Assembly (NCBI GenBank): GCA_041752455.1
Contig: JBGSWL010000032.1
Location: 1 to 64,000, forward strand
Source: JBGSWL01 sp041752455
Lineage (GTDB): Bacteria; Pseudomonadota; Alphaproteobacteria; Rhizobiales; Rhizobiaceae
Reading direction: 5' to 3'
Length of the DNA: 64,000 nucleotides
The notes under the pieces: model-generated
What the model saw: the letters and a program-made list of their open reading frames with translations, nothing else
The model's database searches: none
What the model was told of the DNA's origin: nothing
Translations under genes and position numbers: made by a program
Part shown: positions 36,994 to 45,397 of the stretch, one piece after another
How positions within the stretch are numbered: the stretch's first letter is position 1
Layout of the letters: the number at the start of each line of letters is the position of its first letter

Positions 36994-38483
36994 ACGCCCA
37001 AAGTCTCCGTGACAATCGCCGCGAGACGATCCGCCGCGTCGGCAAGCCCGAGCTTCGACGTGGCAGCAAGTCCGCGAGCCACGGCATTGGATACGCCCTC
37101 CAGTGTTTCCGTACTGTCTGGCGCCAAGCCGTCAGTCGCCAGAAACATCCGCTCGCCTTCGCCAAGGCGAACCTGCCGCGTCGTGCAACCGGTGGACGGC
37201 AAAAGGCCGGGCAGCGCACCTGACAGCGGAACCGAATGCACCGAGCCGTCAGCGGCGACGAGATAAGGCGCCGGATGGCCGCCGGTGGCAAGTTCCACGG
37301 TGCCGGCCTCGAGGAGGTCGATGACGATCATCGTCGCCACAAGGCCTTCCAAGGCACGGTCGCCATGGATCGCGCTCGATACCGCGTTGAGGAAACTGTC
37401 AGGACCACCTGCAGGCGCCGCGCTTGCGGAAATGCCGCTCATCAATCCGGACAAGGCCGATGCCTGGATGCGCCCGGTCATGCCGTGTCCGGCGCAATCG
37501 GCCAGGACGAAACGTTTGCGCCCTTGCCCCCCATGAACGGTGGCAAAGATATCGCCGCCGCCGGCCGAGGCCGTGCCGCCCCGGGCAACCAGCCGAAAGC
37601 CCGGCACTGCGGTCACGTTGGCGCAATCGATCAGCGGTTTGACATTGCGTTCCAGACGGCGCGCCGCGCGGACCATGTGGGCACGATGGGCGGCCATGGC
37701 CTCACTCGCCCGCTCCTGCAATTCGCGCGGCCGAACCGGCTTCTGCAATACGGCATGAATGCCGTGTTCCAGCCCGTGAACGCGAGCAGCGCCCGTCCGG
37801 TCACCGGTCACGAAGATGATCGGCATGTCCGGCTCTGCATCCCGGTTTCTCAGACATGCCAGCAGTTCCGCCATGGAGCCGTCGCCGAGATTGTAGTCGG
37901 CAATCACCAGGTCGAACGGCGTCGACTTCAACATGTCGGCGGCTTCCGCAAGTGTACCGGCGCAGGTGACGCGCCCGATCTTGGCAAGGATCGACACGAA
38001 CAGACCGCGGGTCATCTCGTCATCCTCGATCAGCAGCATTGCGGGCCGCTCGTCCTGGATGACATTGCGCCAGAACGACCAACGGTTGAGGCCGCCCTGG
38101 TCCGCATCATCACGTTCATAGGCGAACCGGTCGACGCTGTTGCGGACCAGCCAGAGGCCACGCCCACTTTCGGCCATCGGATCGAGAGGCGCCATGCTGC
38201 TGTCTGCCCAACGGCGGGCAAAATCCCGGAACGGTCCGCCATCATCGAGAAAATCGACCCGAAGCGAGGCCCGTTCCACATGAAGTTCCATGGTGAAGCA
38301 TTGCGCTGGCGGCTGCCCGTGGCGAACCGAATTCGTCGCGATCTCGCTGACGACAAGCGCCAGATCATCGAGAAGTTCGACCCTTGTCTTCAGACGATCA
38401 CGGGCAGTGCGGATGATCGCCCGCAGATCCGCAACAGCCTCAAGGCTGGCTGCCATTTCAACGCGCTCGATCAGCATGGGCAA
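36927..38483 (-). CDS. Partner-switch regulator: RsbW-type kinase, receiver and PP2C phosphatase (SypE-like)
   Basis: Cytoplasmic regulator of 518 aa with three domains. Residues 1-140 are an HATPase of the RsbW/SpoIIAB anti-sigma kinase type (N-box Asn51 in EIATNSVRHG, and GRGLWLVRN). Residues 146-260 are a receiver with Asp196 (VIADYNLGDG) and Lys248. Residues 290-510 are a PP2C/SpoIIE serine phosphatase with metal aspartates 311, 329 and 451 (GGGDIF, LADCAGHG, ATDGL). This exact order is that of Vibrio fischeri SypE, which controls SypA phosphorylation. It is encoded opposite to the export operon, together with a GT2 gene. Confidence 0.9.
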   Translation of the reverse strand: MPMLIERVEMAASLEAVADLRAIIRTARDRLKTRVELLDDLALVVSEIATNSVRHGQPPAQCFTMELHVERASLRVDFLDDGGPFRDFARRWADSSMAPLDPMAESGRGLWLVRNSVDRFAYERDDADQGGLNRWSFWRNVIQDERPAMLLIEDDEMTRGLFVSILAKIGRVTCAGTLAEAADMLKSTPFDLVIADYNLGDGSMAELLACLRNRDAEPDMPIIFVTGDRTGAARVHGLEHGIHAVLQKPVRPRELQERASEAMAAHRAHMVRAARRLERNVKPLIDCANVTAVPGFRLVARGGTASAGGGDIFATVHGGQGRKRFVLADCAGHGMTGRIQASALSGLMSGISASAAPAGGPDSFLNAVSSAIHGDRALEGLVATMIVIDLLEAGTVELATGGHPAPYLVAADGSVHSVPLSGALPGLLPSTGCTTRQVRLGEGERMFLATDGLAPDSTETLEGVSNAVARGLAATSKLGLADAADRLAAIVTETLGVYPADDWTFVLVEASGFQPAAA

Positions 38484-39412
38484 TCACCGGACCTTTCCTT
38501 GGCAAAGAGCCATTGCCGGGTCATCGCTGTCATTTCGCGCAGCATGCGCTTTGACGGATCGCTGGCGAAGGCCCGAGCTGCATAGAGAGCAGCAAAACCC
38601 TTGAGATCGCGTTCACTGGCGTGATGGGCTTTCGACGACCAAAGCCGGGCCCGCGCTGCGCGCTGTGCCCAACCGGGCATGTCGCCGGTACCAAACCGGG
38701 TGATTAGGTCGTTCATCGCGGCAATGCGCGCGCCCCGGTTGGCGGTCTCGCTGCCCGGGCGCATCAGATAGTGCATGGTGACGTCGCGGCTCATTGCAAC
38801 CGGGCCGCACTCGGCAAGGCGAAGCCACAAGTCCCAGTCTTCCGCCGACGGCAGATCGGCCGAAAAACCGTTCGCAATGTGCAAAGCTTCGCGTTTTGCA
38901 ACGACGCAAGACGTGCCGACAAGGTTGCAGGCAAACAGTTCCGCGCGGGCATTGTCGATCCTCTCAAAGCCGGTTCGCGACCGCCCGAACTTCGGTTTCC
39001 AGTAGTCGAAGCATGTGCTGCGGAGGTTCCCGGCAAGGTCGACATGGCGATAATCGGTGAATGTAAATGCCACGTCCGGGTTGGCGCGATGATAGGCGAT
39101 TTCCGGAGCGAGTTTTCCGGCAAGCCATGTGTCGTCCGCGTCAAGAAATGCGATCAGGCTTGATTTTGCCTGTTCAATCAATTGGTTGCGCGCGCATGCC
39201 GGTCCGGAACGCTCGCCGTGGAAGACGCGGATACGGCCGTCCACCAGCGCTTGTTCGGCGAGCCAGGCACGGGTGCCATCACTCGACCCATCGTCGAGAA
39301 CGAGGATTTCGATGTCCTCTATGCCTTGCGCAAAAATCGAGGCGAAAGCGGCGGGAAGATAATCGAGGGCGTTGTAGGTCGGAATGACCACGGAGCAGAG
39401 GGGGGAATTCAT
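38471..39412 (-). CDS. Glycosyltransferase family 2
   Basis: GT-A glycosyltransferase of 313 aa. It has SVVIPTYNALDYLPAAFASI, VLDDGSSDGT and the DXD-type FLDADDTW motif, with SAEDWDLWLRLAE as the acceptor-side ED motif. No membrane segment is seen. Its end overlaps the SypE-like gene by 13 bases, so the two form a minus-strand unit. It starts in the 74-base divergent region whose plus-strand side holds a sigma54 promoter. I saw no sigma54 site on the minus strand, so this unit is probably transcribed by another sigma factor. Confidence 0.87.
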   Translation of the reverse strand: MNSPLCSVVIPTYNALDYLPAAFASIFAQGIEDIEILVLDDGSSDGTRAWLAEQALVDGRIRVFHGERSGPACARNQLIEQAKSSLIAFLDADDTWLAGKLAPEIAYHRANPDVAFTFTDYRHVDLAGNLRSTCFDYWKPKFGRSRTGFERIDNARAELFACNLVGTSCVVAKREALHIANGFSADLPSAEDWDLWLRLAECGPVAMSRDVTMHYLMRPGSETANRGARIAAMNDLITRFGTGDMPGWAQRAARARLWSSKAHHASERDLKGFAALYAARAFASDPSKRMLREMTAMTRQWLFAKERSGDCPC

Positions 39413-39436
39413 GATGCATCTCGTTCGGGTTTCGGT

Positions 39437-39452
39437 TGGCACCAGCCTTGCA
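39437..39452 (+). promoter_or_regulatory. Sigma54 (-24/-12) promoter of the GT/flippase/polymerase operon
   Basis: TGGCACCAGCCTTGCA agrees with TGGCAC-N5-TTGCA without mismatch. The predicted start is near 39463. The next ATG is at 39487, with GGAG at 39472-39475. The position corresponds to the promoter ahead of sypI in Vibrio. Confidence 0.85.
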
Positions 39453-39486
39453 AGTGGAATGCCGAACCGAACGGAGCCTTTGTGCC

Positions 39487-40647
39487 ATGAAAACGATTGC
39501 CTATGTCCTCTCCGCCTTTCCTGTCCTTTCCGAGACCTTCATCGGAAACGAGATAAGAGCCATGGAGGCGCTCGGCCACCGCGTCGTGCCAATGGTGTTT
39601 GATCTGCGTGACGGACCTGCCCAGCCGGCTGATCTTGATCTGAAGAAGCGCATGATTCCGGTTCGCTCGATCAGCGCGAAGCATGCCATGACCGTTGCGC
39701 CGATGGCGCTGAAGGCGATCGGCTTTGCCTGGTCGCAGCAACTCCTGTCGCGGCGTTCGCTGATCTGGCATGCGATGAAAATCGCCGCCATCGCCAAGGC
39801 AAATGGCTGCAGCCATATCCATGCGCACTTTGCCGGCGGCGCTGCCGCACACGCGATTGCCGCCGGAAAGATCGCCGGCCTGCCGGTGACGTTTACCTGT
39901 CACGGCCACGACATCTACGCCGAACCGGAAGACCTCGACGCGAAGTTTTCCAACGCAAACGCTGTGGTGTGCGTTTGCGACGACATGCGCGACGACGTGG
40001 CCGCCACCGGCAGGGCCAACAATGTCGTGCGCATTGCCTGCGGCACCGATCCTCAAAAATTCATCCCGCAGACCGAGAACAATGGAGACAACGGACGGCT
40101 GCTGTTTGTCGGCCGGCTGGTCGAGCAAAAGGGCATCGATGATCTTCTCGCTGCGATTGCCAGCCTGTCCGGCCGCCGGTCGATTGCGCTCGACATCGTC
40201 GGCGCCGGGCCGCTTGGCAGCGAGATCGCAGCCGAAGCAGAACGCCTCAACCGTGAATTCGGCCACGATATCCGGATGCTTGGCGCCTGGAACGCTGATG
40301 ACCTGCGCACCAAGGGGCCGCGCTACATTGGCGTCTGCCTTCCGTTCAAGACCGCACCGGACGGGAGCCGCGATACCGGTCCGCTCGTCGTCAAGGAAGC
40401 GATGGCGATGGGCCTTCCCGTCATCTCGACCGCCTACATGGGCGTGAAGGAAACCGTGACCGGCGAAACCGGCATCCTTGTGCAGCCCGGCGACCGCGTC
40501 GCGCTTGCCGAGGCCATCGAGACCATTTTGTCGTTCGACCGGATTACCCGCCGGGCAATGGGGCAAGCAGGCCGCCTGCGCGTGACCCAGCACTTCACCC
40601 TCGAAAAGCAGGCAACCGCCCTCTCGGCCCTGTTCGAGGCCGCGTGA
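39487..40647 (+). CDS. Glycosyltransferase family 4 (colanic acid WcaL/AmsK-like)
   Basis: GT-B glycosyltransferase of 386 aa. It starts TIAYVLSAFPVLSETFIGNEI, the signature of WcaL/AmsK/ExoL-like enzymes, and has HIHAHFAGGAAAHA and CHGHDIYAEP. The donor domain has FVGRLVEQKGIDDLL and DTGPLVVKEAMAMGLPVISTAYMG. It is the first gene of a three-gene operon (GT, flippase, polymerase) with overlapping or touching genes. It fills the sypI/sypJ position. Confidence 0.88.
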   Translation: MKTIAYVLSAFPVLSETFIGNEIRAMEALGHRVVPMVFDLRDGPAQPADLDLKKRMIPVRSISAKHAMTVAPMALKAIGFAWSQQLLSRRSLIWHAMKIAAIAKANGCSHIHAHFAGGAAAHAIAAGKIAGLPVTFTCHGHDIYAEPEDLDAKFSNANAVVCVCDDMRDDVAATGRANNVVRIACGTDPQKFIPQTENNGDNGRLLFVGRLVEQKGIDDLLAAIASLSGRRSIALDIVGAGPLGSEIAAEAERLNREFGHDIRMLGAWNADDLRTKGPRYIGVCLPFKTAPDGSRDTGPLVVKEAMAMGLPVISTAYMGVKETVTGETGILVQPGDRVALAEAIETILSFDRITRRAMGQAGRLRVTQHFTLEKQATALSALFEAA

Positions 40648-40648
40648 C

Positions 40649-42061
40649 ATGACCCTTCCTGCAGCCCTTCGAAGCTTTGCCGCCTACGGCATCGCGATCG
40701 TGATCATGAAGGGCGCTTCGCTCTTCACGATCCCGCTCGTGACCGCCAACCTTGATCCGGCGGCCTATGGCGAACTCGACATTGCCGTCAGCATCATCGA
40801 GTTCACCGCGCTGATCTGCACCTTCGGGCTGTCGGAAATCCTCTTCCGTTTCGGTTCTGCGGCAACCGATACAGGCCGCAAGGATCTGGCTGCATTGTCC
40901 GGCACGATGCTTGTCGCGGCTGCCCTCGCCTCGGTCGCCATCCAGATCGCGGCGGGCCCTGTTCATGACGCGTTCGGACTTGCCGTCGCAGAACCGGTGT
41001 TCCGCCTTTCGATTGCCGCCGCCGGGTTGACCGCCTTTGTCGAACTGCCGCTTGCCCATTTGCGGATGCGCGACAAGGCCGGCGCATTCCTCGGCTTTGT
41101 CGTCGCTCGCACAGTTGGCCAGATCGCGCTGATGTGGATCCTGCTGAAGGCAGGCTACGGCGTCGAAGGCGTCCTTGGCGGCAGCGCCGTGATGCATTTT
41201 GTCATCGCCGCCGTACTGACGCGTCTTCTGCTTTCGCAGACCGGTATCGGCTTCAGCGCGTCGATGGCCCGCAACATGTTCGCCTATGGCTTGCCATTGG
41301 TCGCATCGGGCCTTTGCATGTTTGCCCTCGGCACGGCGGATCGCTGGTTCCTGAACGAAGCCGTCAGCCGCGAAACCCTTGCGCACTATGCCATCGCCGG
41401 CAAATTCGCGCTGGCAACCAGCCTGATCCTCCAGCCATTCGGCATGTGGTGGTATCCACGCCGGCTGACTGTTCTGGCCAATCGCGACGGGATCGCCGCC
41501 AACCGGACCGCATGGCGGACCGGCCTTGCCATCCTTGCTGCCGGCGGCGTCATGCTGCACCTGGCTTTGCCGGTGTTGATCGAACTGGTCCTGCCGGCCG
41601 CCTATCTTCCGGCATTAGTCTATCTGCCGTGGCTGATCGCCATCGTCGCGCTCAACGAACTGGTGAGCCTTTCAAACGCCGGGGCCTACCTTGGCCGCAA
41701 CACGTTGTCGGTCCTGGGTGTCAATGCAGCCGCAGCCGTCCTGGTCCTGACACTTTACGCGCTGTTGATCCCGCACCACGGTCTTTGGGGCGCCATCGGC
41801 GCAACGCTCGTCGCGCAGTTCTTCCGCCTCTCAGCCTTTGCCACCCTGTCGCGCAAAAATGCGCCAGTGCCGGTCATCTCGCTTGGCGCAGTCGCGATTG
41901 TTGCGGCGGCCCTGATCCCGGCATTGGTGATCCCGGCGGGCGCAAACCTTGCGTTGACTGCAGCAGCGATTGCCGCCGTGCCGCTGCTTGCAGCTCTGGC
42001 GCTTCTGGCCGGTGAAGGATGGCGGATCGGATTTGCGCCGCGGGAGCAGGTCCATGTCTGA
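40649..42061 (+). CDS. Oligosaccharide flippase (Wzx/MOP family, SypK-like)
   Basis: Integral membrane protein of 470 aa with 12-14 predicted transmembrane segments, starting FAAYGIAIVIMKGASLFTIPLV as usual for polysaccharide flippases. It moves undecaprenyl-linked repeat units across the inner membrane. It begins 1 base after the preceding GT stop, and its end overlaps the polymerase gene by 8 bases. Together with the Wzy- and Wzz-like genes it shows that the polymer is made by the Wzx/Wzy-dependent route. Confidence 0.85.
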   Translation: MTLPAALRSFAAYGIAIVIMKGASLFTIPLVTANLDPAAYGELDIAVSIIEFTALICTFGLSEILFRFGSAATDTGRKDLAALSGTMLVAAALASVAIQIAAGPVHDAFGLAVAEPVFRLSIAAAGLTAFVELPLAHLRMRDKAGAFLGFVVARTVGQIALMWILLKAGYGVEGVLGGSAVMHFVIAAVLTRLLLSQTGIGFSASMARNMFAYGLPLVASGLCMFALGTADRWFLNEAVSRETLAHYAIAGKFALATSLILQPFGMWWYPRRLTVLANRDGIAANRTAWRTGLAILAAGGVMLHLALPVLIELVLPAAYLPALVYLPWLIAIVALNELVSLSNAGAYLGRNTLSVLGVNAAAAVLVLTLYALLIPHHGLWGAIGATLVAQFFRLSAFATLSRKNAPVPVISLGAVAIVAAALIPALVIPAGANLALTAAAIAAVPLLAALALLAGEGWRIGFAPREQVHV

Positions 42062-43547
42062 CGCGCTGACTTCAGACCTGACAAGCTCGTCCGAAAAAGC
42101 AAGTAACCGCAACAATGCGATCCGCGCCGCTGCGGCTGCGATCTGCTTCAGCTTCATAGCGGTTCTGCCGGTTCTGGCCTTTGCCCATCCGGTCCTGTTG
42201 CTGCCGCTCGCTGCCGCCCCGCTTGGCGTCATGATCATGATGCGCATCCCGGTCTGGCTGGTCCTCGGCTTTGTCGCCTTCACCTTCTTTCGCCTGCACG
42301 AAGCCTTTCCGGTCCTGCTGCCACTACGCATTCCGCAATTGCTGGCGATCCCTACCCTTGCCGTTCTGGTCTGGCACGGAGCGATCCGCCAGACGATCCG
42401 CCCGTTCTGGGGACCGGAGCTGACCGCATTCTCCATCTTCGTGGCCCTTGTCACACTTGGCCTGCCGTTCGCTTCCAATCCGTCGATCGCGATCGGTTCC
42501 TGGACCGGGTCCTATTCGAAGATCGCCATCATGACGCTCTCGATTGCCTGGCTCCTGCGCAAACCCGGCGATTTCCAATTGGCCGTGCGCATGATTGTGC
42601 TGTCGGGTTCAGCCGTTGCAATCATCGCGATTTCCAACAAGCTGGCCGGTATCGGACTGGTCGAAGGTTCGCGCGTCACCATCGGCCGCGACATCGGGTC
42701 GGTTCTTGGTGACCCCAACGACCTGTCGCTGGTTCTCACCTTCCCGCTCTCGTTTGCTGCCGCGCTCGCCGTCACCAGAGGCGGAGGCTTCAACCGCATC
42801 ATCGGCATTGTTGCCGTCGTCATCATTGTGTGGGCTGTCATTTCCACGCAGAGCCGTGGCGGCCTGCTCGGCATTCTTGCGGTCTTCGGCGTCATCGGCC
42901 TGAAGGTGATCCGTTCGAAAATCCTGCTCGGCGGCATTGGTGCCATCGCCATGATGGGCCTGTTCGCGATGGCGGGCATTTCCGACCGGGCCTCCGGCGG
43001 AGCCGCCGAAGATGGCATCGACGAGAGCGCCATGGGCCGTCTCTGGGCCTGGCAGGCAGCGCTGAACATGGCCATGGCGCGCCCATTGAACGGCGTTGGC
43101 CTCAGCAACTTCATTCCCAACTTCTGGCTCTATACGCCGCACTGGACCGGGTTCAACAAGGCCGTCCATTCCACTTGGCTCGGCGTTCTTGCTGAAACCG
43201 GCTGGCCGGGTCTGATTGCATTTGTCGCCATGGTCGTCGTTACGGCACGCATAGCTTTCAAGGCGATGCGCCTTCTCGATGCCTCCGATGCGCCATTCTC
43301 GATGCGCGCGACCGGCTTGGCGCTGGTCTCGGGGATCGCCGCGTTCTGCGTGTCCGGAACGTTCCTGACACAGGGCTTCACCTGGCCGATCTACATCCTG
43401 CTCGCGATCACCGCCGCGCTTTCCCACTATGCAAAGCCGTTTGCAAAAGGCGACGAAAAACCCCGTTCCCGCCCGCAAATCCGCATCATGAACCGCATTT
43501 CCGGGCCAAATCACGCTGGCACGGCACATGCAGAACGATCTGCATAA
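42054..43547 (+). CDS. O-antigen ligase/polymerase (Wzy-like, SypL-like)
   Basis: Membrane protein of 497 aa with about 12 predicted transmembrane segments and a large extracytoplasmic loop. The loop has the Wzy/WaaL features TQSRGGLLG, GRLWAWQAALNMAMARPLNGVGLSNF and HSTWLGVLAETGWPGL. It polymerises or ligates polysaccharide repeat units at the periplasmic face. The ATG at 42054 overlaps the flippase stop. The C-terminal coding region contains the sigma54 promoter for the downstream glmS operon. Confidence 0.85.
   Translation: MSDALTSDLTSSSEKASNRNNAIRAAAAAICFSFIAVLPVLAFAHPVLLLPLAAAPLGVMIMMRIPVWLVLGFVAFTFFRLHEAFPVLLPLRIPQLLAIPTLAVLVWHGAIRQTIRPFWGPELTAFSIFVALVTLGLPFASNPSIAIGSWTGSYSKIAIMTLSIAWLLRKPGDFQLAVRMIVLSGSAVAIIAISNKLAGIGLVEGSRVTIGRDIGSVLGDPNDLSLVLTFPLSFAAALAVTRGGGFNRIIGIVAVVIIVWAVISTQSRGGLLGILAVFGVIGLKVIRSKILLGGIGAIAMMGLFAMAGISDRASGGAAEDGIDESAMGRLWAWQAALNMAMARPLNGVGLSNFIPNFWLYTPHWTGFNKAVHSTWLGVLAETGWPGLIAFVAMVVVTARIAFKAMRLLDASDAPFSMRATGLALVSGIAAFCVSGTFLTQGFTWPIYILLAITAALSHYAKPFAKGDEKPRSRPQIRIMNRISGPNHAGTAHAERSA
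43517..43532 (+). promoter_or_regulatory. Sigma54 (-24/-12) promoter of the glmS/acetyltransferase operon
   Basis: TGGCACGGCACATGCA matches TGGCACGNNNNTTGCW with one mismatch (A for T). It lies inside the last codons of the polymerase gene. The predicted start is near 43543, 35 bases before the glmS ATG. The position corresponds to the promoter ahead of sypM in Vibrio. Confidence 0.78.
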
Positions 43548-43577
43548 GAAATCCGACAGATCGAAAAGGACATCTCC

Positions 43578-45392
43578 ATGTGCGGAATTTTTGCAGCAAC
43601 CGGTGAAACCGAAGTGGCCGCCACTCTGGTCGAAGGGCTTCGCCGTCTCGAATATCGTGGCTATGATTCAGCCGGGATCGCCGTGTCAGGCGCCGACGGC
43701 ATCGTCGTTCGAAAAGACATGGGCAATGTCGCCTGCCTGACCGAACTGGTCGGCAGCGAGCCGGCCGAAGGCACCTGCGGGATTGCCCACACCCGCTGGG
43801 CCACCCATGGCGCCCCGTCGGCCGGCAACTCCCATCCCCATTGCGCGCCGGGCGTTGCCGTCGTTCACAACGGCATCGTTGAAAACCATGCCGAGCTGCG
43901 TACGATGCTTCAGCTGACCGGCGCGCGTTTCGTCAGCGAGACCGACAGCGAAGTCATCCCGTGGATGGTCTCGCAAGCGATTGCTGCGGGCGACGAGCCC
44001 TGGGAAGCATTGCAAAAGACATCCCGCGCCTTGCACGGGTCCCATGCCGTCGCCATGGTGGTTGACGACGCGCCGGGCGAAATCTTCGCCATCCGCAAGG
44101 GCAGCCCGCTGATTGCCGGCTTTGCCGAAGGCCGCGCCTACCTCTCGTCGGATCTCAACGCGCTGGCTGGCATTGCCACCCATGCGGTTGCGCTGGAAGA
44201 CGGCGACACTGCACGCCTGACCCCCGATGTGATCGACATTCGCGATGGCGTCGGCCGGCGCGTGAACCGTCAGTTGCTGCCGGTCGAAGCCCATGCCGCC
44301 GCATTCGACACCGGCACGCATGACCATTTCATGGCCAAGGAGATATTCGAGCAGCCGGAGATCGCCGCGCGCATCGACGCCGCCTATCACGACGGCACCA
44401 TGATGAGCCGCAAGCTCACCATCGACTTCAAGCGCGTGCGCCGCATCAACTTCGTCGCCTGCGGCACGTCCTACTATGCCGCCGCCGTCGCCCGCGACTG
44501 GATGCAGCGCCATGCCGGCATCGATTGCGCTGTGCATGTGGCATCGGAATACCGTTACGAACCGATGCCGAACCTCTACCCGGGCGAAGTCGCGGTCCTG
44601 ATCTCCCAGTCGGGCGAAACGGCCGACACGCTGGCCGTGCTCGAACGCCTGCAGCACATCGGCATGCCGGTCATCGGCATCGTCAATGCGATGGCCTCGA
44701 CCCTTGCCCGCGAAGCCGACATGGCCCTGCCCCTGCTTGCCGGGCCGGAGATCGGCGTTGCCTCGACCAAGGCGTTCACCGCCCAGTTGCTCGTTCTTGC
44801 CCATCTTGCCGTACACGCAACCGCACAACGCAATGGCGGCGCCAGCATGACCGGCCGCCTGCTCGACCAGTTGTCGATGACGCCGGACCTGATGGCCAAG
44901 ACCCTTCTCAACGAAGACGCCGTCATCGAAGCGGCTCGGCAGCTTGGTGATGCGCGCAGCGCAATCTTCGTCGGCCGCGGCGCATTCTACCCGCTGGCCT
45001 GCGAAGGTGCGCTCAAGCTGAAGGAAACCAGCTACATCCATGCCGAAGGTTTTGCCGCCGGCGAACTGAAGCATGGACCGTTGGCGCTGATCGATGCCGA
45101 CATGCCGGTGTTTGCCTTGGCTGGCACCGACGAGATGGCACCGAAGCTGTCTTCGAACATCCGCGAGATCGCGGCCCGTGGCGGACGCATCCAGGTGATC
45201 GGTTCGCGCGACGCCATTGTCTCGATGAGCGATGTGGCAAGCGGTGCCATGACGCTTCCCGATGCGCCTGACCTGATCAAGCCGATGATTGCCGCCATAC
45301 CGCTGCAGCTTCTGGCCTACCACGCCGCTGTGGCGCGTGGGCTTGACGTCGACCGCCCGCGCAATCTCGCCAAGTCGGTCACCGTGGAGTGA
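43578..45392 (+). CDS. glmS: Glutamine-fructose-6-phosphate aminotransferase, locus-specific GlmS paralogue
   Basis: Full-length GlmS of 604 aa that makes glucosamine-6-phosphate from fructose-6-phosphate and glutamine. The N-terminal glutaminase has the nucleophile Cys2 (MCGIFAATG), and the family block GIAHTRWATHG is intact. Two SIS sugar isomerase domains follow (ACGTSYYAA, SQSGETADT, SYIHAEGFAAGELKHGP), ending LAKSVTVE. It lies inside the polysaccharide locus, not beside glmU, so it is probably an additional copy that boosts amino-sugar supply when the polymer is made. No GlmS ribozyme or small-RNA site was seen in the 30-base leader. Confidence 0.92.
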   Translation: MCGIFAATGETEVAATLVEGLRRLEYRGYDSAGIAVSGADGIVVRKDMGNVACLTELVGSEPAEGTCGIAHTRWATHGAPSAGNSHPHCAPGVAVVHNGIVENHAELRTMLQLTGARFVSETDSEVIPWMVSQAIAAGDEPWEALQKTSRALHGSHAVAMVVDDAPGEIFAIRKGSPLIAGFAEGRAYLSSDLNALAGIATHAVALEDGDTARLTPDVIDIRDGVGRRVNRQLLPVEAHAAAFDTGTHDHFMAKEIFEQPEIAARIDAAYHDGTMMSRKLTIDFKRVRRINFVACGTSYYAAAVARDWMQRHAGIDCAVHVASEYRYEPMPNLYPGEVAVLISQSGETADTLAVLERLQHIGMPVIGIVNAMASTLAREADMALPLLAGPEIGVASTKAFTAQLLVLAHLAVHATAQRNGGASMTGRLLDQLSMTPDLMAKTLLNEDAVIEAARQLGDARSAIFVGRGAFYPLACEGALKLKETSYIHAEGFAAGELKHGPLALIDADMPVFALAGTDEMAPKLSSNIREIAARGGRIQVIGSRDAIVSMSDVASGAMTLPDAPDLIKPMIAAIPLQLLAYHAAVARGLDVDRPRNLAKSVTVE

Positions 45393-45397
45393 TGGTC

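Noticed and set aside
43548..43577. GlmS ribozyme or sRNA target ahead of glmS
   Set aside because: Only 30 bases separate the genes; there is no room for a ribozyme and no complementary structure was visible.
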